Positions 62,677-64,000 of a DNA stretch of 64,000 nt are shown here, one piece after another. Each line of letters starts with the position of its first letter. Position 1 is the first letter of the stretch. Under the pieces are notes generated by a model that saw only the letters and a list, made by a program, of their open reading frames with translations, had not been told where the DNA came from and did no database searches. The stretch comes from Pseudomonas sp. P8_241 (GTDB lineage: Bacteria > Pseudomonadota > Gammaproteobacteria > Pseudomonadales > Pseudomonadaceae): NCBI RefSeq assembly GCF_034008315.1, contig NZ_CP125377.1, forward strand, positions 3,484,001-3,548,000, in the 5' to 3' direction. The position numbers were made by a program, and so were the translations under genes.

Positions 62677-63106
62677 GGTGCGCACTCGGAATCAGACAGA
62701 TTGATCAGCTTATCCTATGAATCTACAAAATTATTCCACAATGCAGGTTCCGGTGAGGTTGGAGACAGTGTGCGAAATGGGCTGGCAACGATCAGCAAGA
62801 ACCAAGAAATTCATCTTTGACCATCCTCGGAGCGGTTTCATAAAACGGTGATTTTATGAAACCGCCCAGGCTGCGCGCGGGTTTGTGGGGAGGTACTGAG
62901 CTTAAGCACGTTTACTGCTCCATTGCTCCCCGAATCCCGATACCGAAGCTGGGTATTTGCAGCGAAAACCAAAGTCGGTGGTGTTTTCAGCGGCGGTGGC
63001 TTTTTCGCGCTTCGACGATTCCAAACGTTCGGTACGTGAAAATACGAAGTGCGGCCAACCCCTTTGATCCTGCGTGGTCATTCTGCTTTGCCCGACAAAA
63101 ACCAAC
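62677..63106. other. Intergenic region with a hairpin
   Basis: The 430 bp between the LysR and IclR genes contain a 13-bp perfect stem at 62833-62864. A frame of 84 codons at 62856-63110 shows no family character and starts inside the hairpin, so I do not call it. Nothing else is recognisable. Confidence 0.55.
62833..62864. promoter_or_regulatory. Perfect 13-bp inverted repeat
   Basis: CGGTTTCATAAAA (62833-62845) and TTTTATGAAACCG (62852-62864) with a 6-bp centre CGGTGA. It could be an operator or a bidirectional terminator; it lacks a flanking U-run. It lies roughly midway between the LysR start and the IclR gene end. Confidence 0.5.
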
Positions 63107-63910
63107 CTAAGCCCTAGTTGACGCCGGACGGGTCAAGATTGAATCGGTGCCCTCGTTCCGGGTTCCCGCAGCGAGCCCGGCGAGTCGCTGTGCAATCTCG
63201 ATCGCCTGCCGCTGGGCGAGCGCCGCGCAGCCATCGACATTGATCAATGCAAGCCGTTCCACGTCGAAAACCAGGGCGATGGACCCCACCAGGCCTACAG
63301 GTGGCATCAGGATGGGAACGGCCAAGCCCATGGCTCCGGCCTCCAGTTCTTGCTCTGAGAGGTAGTACCCCCGCTTCCGTACACCGGCGAAGTGGGCCTT
63401 CTGCGCAGACCAGTCGGTACCCAGCCGTTGCAGGTCGGGGTCGTCCATATGCCTTTCACAGATCTTGCGCAGGCGCGCCGGCGGCAGGAAGGCGAGCATG
63501 ACTTGCGACGGCGCGCCGCGAAACATTGGCATCGGATGTCCCCGCGCGAAGGCCTCACCCGCTGGGTAGCGGCCGACCTGCTGGTACACATTAACAACTT
63601 CGTCGTTGTACATGCGGCAAAGGAAGCTGGTGAATCCGGTTTCCTCGGAAAGGCATTGCAGGGGTTCGCGTGCCGCTTTGAGCAGCGGGTCCGACTGACG
63701 AATCCGGTAGTCCAGCATGATGATCCGCGCTCCGAGCGAGTAGTGGCCGGAGTAATTGGCCAGGAAGCCGGCCGTAGACAACTCGCGCAGGTAACGGAAA
63801 ACCGTGGGGCGAGACAGTTGAAGACGCGCAGCGACCATCTCTGCTGTCAGCAGGGTATCGCTCTCGGAAAAGAGATCCAGCACGTCGGTCATTCGGGCGA
63901 ATTTGCTCAT
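63107..63910 (-). CDS. IclR-family transcriptional regulator
   Basis: 267 aa from ATG 63910 (a TTG one codon earlier is possible). Winged helix at about residues 5-60 (LTAEMVAARLQLSRPTVFRYLRELSTAGFL) and a GAF-like effector domain with VGSIALVFDVERLA near the end. Its targets should lie beyond the window edge, where a divergent promoter region begins at 63911. Confidence 0.9.
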   Translation of the reverse strand: MSKFARMTDVLDLFSESDTLLTAEMVAARLQLSRPTVFRYLRELSTAGFLANYSGHYSLGARIIMLDYRIRQSDPLLKAAREPLQCLSEETGFTSFLCRMYNDEVVNVYQQVGRYPAGEAFARGHPMPMFRGAPSQVMLAFLPPARLRKICERHMDDPDLQRLGTDWSAQKAHFAGVRKRGYYLSEQELEAGAMGLAVPILMPPVGLVGSIALVFDVERLALINVDGCAALAQRQAIEIAQRLAGLAAGTRNEGTDSILTRPASTRA

Positions 63911-64000
63911 CAAGCGGGGACTCCAGGGTGATTGCCGTTGGTCGTGTGTAAAATCTCAATATTTGACACTTTGCATTAGTTTCCTCATATTCTCCAAAAC

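Noticed and set aside
62856..63110. 84-codon frame before the IclR gene
   Set aside because: It starts inside the perfect hairpin, lacks a ribosome site and shows no family features.

Overview
The window is 64 kb of high-GC chromosomal DNA that reads as Pseudomonas, most likely the P. fluorescens/putida side of the genus. The evidence is the typical Pseudomonas REP/REPIN palindromes in many gaps, a vanAB vanillate demethylase locus, sigma-54 promoters, OprD porins and many ABC, TonB and regulator genes. No rRNA, tRNA, CRISPR array or phage was found. Nearly everything is accessory catabolic or nutrient-scavenging DNA.

Layout. (1) 1-2205: end of a heterodimeric ABC exporter. (2) 2.2-14 kb: an organosulfur-type locus. 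It holds an SsuD-like flavin monooxygenase, two signal-less proteins resembling the sulfinate desulfinase DszB, two TonB receptors, and an SsuBC-like ABC importer with two different permeases and no periplasmic binding protein. Three close matches to the sigma-54 promoter consensus precede its units. (3) 14.2-15 kb: a lytic transglycosylase. (4) 15.1-21.1 kb: vanillate uptake and O-demethylation (vanK-like transporter, OprD porin, vanR-like regulator, vanB, vanA) with four GGATCC-centred palindromes. (5) 21.4-26.2 kb: amino-acid permease, class V aminotransferase, an MSAD-like tautomerase with a CMD protein under a divergent LysR regulator, and a cytochrome c remnant. (6) 26.4-33.9 kb: a taurine module. 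Genes for TauABC uptake, transamination, sulfoacetaldehyde reduction, a TauE/SafE exporter and a MocR/TauR-type regulator are all present. Paired CTGGNNCYAA-type boxes spaced 22 bp stand before each transcription unit.

(7) 34-57.7 kb: a large beta-oxidation-type degradation cluster of unknown substrate. It has a MalT-like LuxR regulator, four acyl-CoA dehydrogenase family genes, a CoA ligase, a paired MaoC-type hydratase, a thiolase, three SDRs, an enoyl-CoA hydratase and an alpha-methylacyl-CoA racemase homologue. DUF1302, DUF1329 and two DUF1254 proteins and one DUF2889 protein complete it. The racemase and the adjacent acyl-CoA dehydrogenase pair suggest a methyl-branched, isoprenoid- or steroid-like side chain. 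(8) 58-64 kb: a serine recombinase, a methyltransferase, a citrate-type MFS transporter with a ModA-like periplasmic protein and LysR regulator, and an IclR regulator.

The strongest candidates for new biology are the sigma-54-associated DszB-like pair, in which one copy keeps the catalytic Cys/His/Arg set and the other has Ser for Cys, and the taurine-to-isethionate module with its operator array.
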